A stretch of 5,579 nt of DNA from positions 1-5,579 of the forward strand of contig JAKMEU010000278.1 of assembly GCA_022425845.1 (NCBI GenBank). The letters are read 5' to 3'. Made by a program: the position numbers and the translations under genes. Source of the DNA: Luminiphilus sp. (GTDB lineage: Bacteria; Pseudomonadota; Gammaproteobacteria; Pseudomonadales; Halieaceae). This document shows positions 5,118 through 5,579 of this stretch, in pieces. The notes under the pieces are model-generated. The model saw nothing but the letters and a program-made list of their open reading frames with translations. It ran no database searches and was not told where the DNA came from. Each line of letters begins with the position of its first letter. The first letter of the stretch is position 1.

Positions 5118-5579
5118 ATGAGCGCGTCAGTTCTTGCCGTCAATCACGACTTTCCGATCAGGACAGAGGAACCGGTTCACTCAGGCAAGGTGCGCTCTGT
5201 GTACTGGCTTACGGCAAAGGACAGCGCCCGACTGATCTCCCAGCGCGGTTACCCCGTGCCCGAGGGCACGCAGCTCGCCATACTCATTGTGTCGGACCGC
5301 TTATCGGCATTTGACTGCATTTGGCGTGGAGAGCATGGGCTGCACGGAGTGCCCGGGAAAGGCGCTGTGCTGAACGCAGTGTCCGGCCACTGGTTCAATT
5401 CGTTCGCCAGGAAAGGACTGGCGCGCAGCCACATCCTCGAGGCACCTCATCCCCTGGTTTGGATAGTGCAGCGTGCCAGGCCGATTCGAATTGAGGCAAT
5501 CGCCCGACAGTACATCACAGGGTCAATGTGGCGAGACTATGCGGGTGGGCAGCGTCAATTCGGGGGCGCTCTCCTGCCC
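5118..5579 (+). CDS. purC: Phosphoribosylaminoimidazole-succinocarboxamide synthase (PurC), 5' part
   Basis: PurC (SAICAR synthetase) condenses CAIR with aspartate, using ATP, in de novo purine synthesis. The frame is open from ATG 5118 to the window end, giving 154 residues without a stop, so the gene continues beyond the window. VLAVNHDFPIRTEEPVHSGK leads into KVRSVYWL, the ATP-binding glycine-rich segment. Then come SDRLSAFDCIW (the SDR-SAFD motif), GVPGKGAVLNAVSGHWF, HPLVWIVQRARPI and EAIARQYITGSMWRDY (the CAIR/Asp-binding R-x-Y-[IL]-[TS]-G-S region). This layout matches the long form (about 365 residues) found in Vibrio and relatives, not the 237-residue E. coli enzyme, so roughly 60% of the gene is missing. 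An in-frame TAG at 5091 with no alternative start after it fixes ATG 5118. The ribosome site is weak: only GGGGG at 5105-5109. It is the last gene of the visible run. Confidence 0.95.
   Translation, partial: MSASVLAVNHDFPIRTEEPVHSGKVRSVYWLTAKDSARLISQRGYPVPEGTQLAILIVSDRLSAFDCIWRGEHGLHGVPGKGAVLNAVSGHWFNSFARKGLARSHILEAPHPLVWIVQRARPIRIEAIARQYITGSMWRDYAGGQRQFGGALLP

Overview
The window looks like an ordinary chromosomal segment of a gammaproteobacterium, probably a marine lineage of the Cellvibrionales/Halieaceae type or a relative of Pseudomonas. This placement is an inference from three things: the protein families (an AlgP/histone-H1-like Lys-Ala-Pro protein, an M18 aminopeptidase of ApeB length, and the long gammaproteobacterial form of PurC), the moderately high GC of the genes, and a probable adk tail upstream of tsaB, an order I recall from Pseudomonas. 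No marker gene fixes the genus.

Layout. Positions 1-56 hold the last codons of a + strand gene, tentatively adenylate kinase. Next is a + strand gene for a 129-residue Lys/Ala/Pro repeat protein (142-531), closed by a clear intrinsic terminator (548-572). A convergent - strand gene (614-1195) encodes a MobA-like molybdenum-cofactor nucleotidyltransferase. It is divergent from a tight + strand run that fills the rest of the window: tsaB (1231-1941), uppP (1934-2740, overlapping tsaB by 8 bases), an M18 aminopeptidase gene (2759-4048), trpS (4069-5076) and the first 154 codons of purC (5118 to the window end). The gaps inside the run are -8, 18, 20 and 41 bases. I see no terminator between these genes, so they are probably one transcription unit.

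How the genes work together. They do not form one pathway. The run mixes translation (TsaB for t6A tRNA modification, TrpS for tRNA-Trp charging), envelope synthesis (UppP recycling the undecaprenyl carrier lipid), peptide turnover (M18 aminopeptidase) and purine synthesis (PurC), which fits a growth-linked housekeeping operon. The Lys/Ala/Pro protein probably binds DNA and helps condense the nucleoid. MobA-like activity would finish the molybdenum cofactor for oxidoreductases encoded elsewhere.

I found no sign of a previously undescribed system: no CRISPR array, phage or defence module, transposon or unknown multi-gene cassette. The points most worth a second look are the higher-order repeat in the histone-like gene, the apparent placement of that gene and mobA between adk and tsaB, and the start of tsaB in the compact mobA/tsaB divergent junction.
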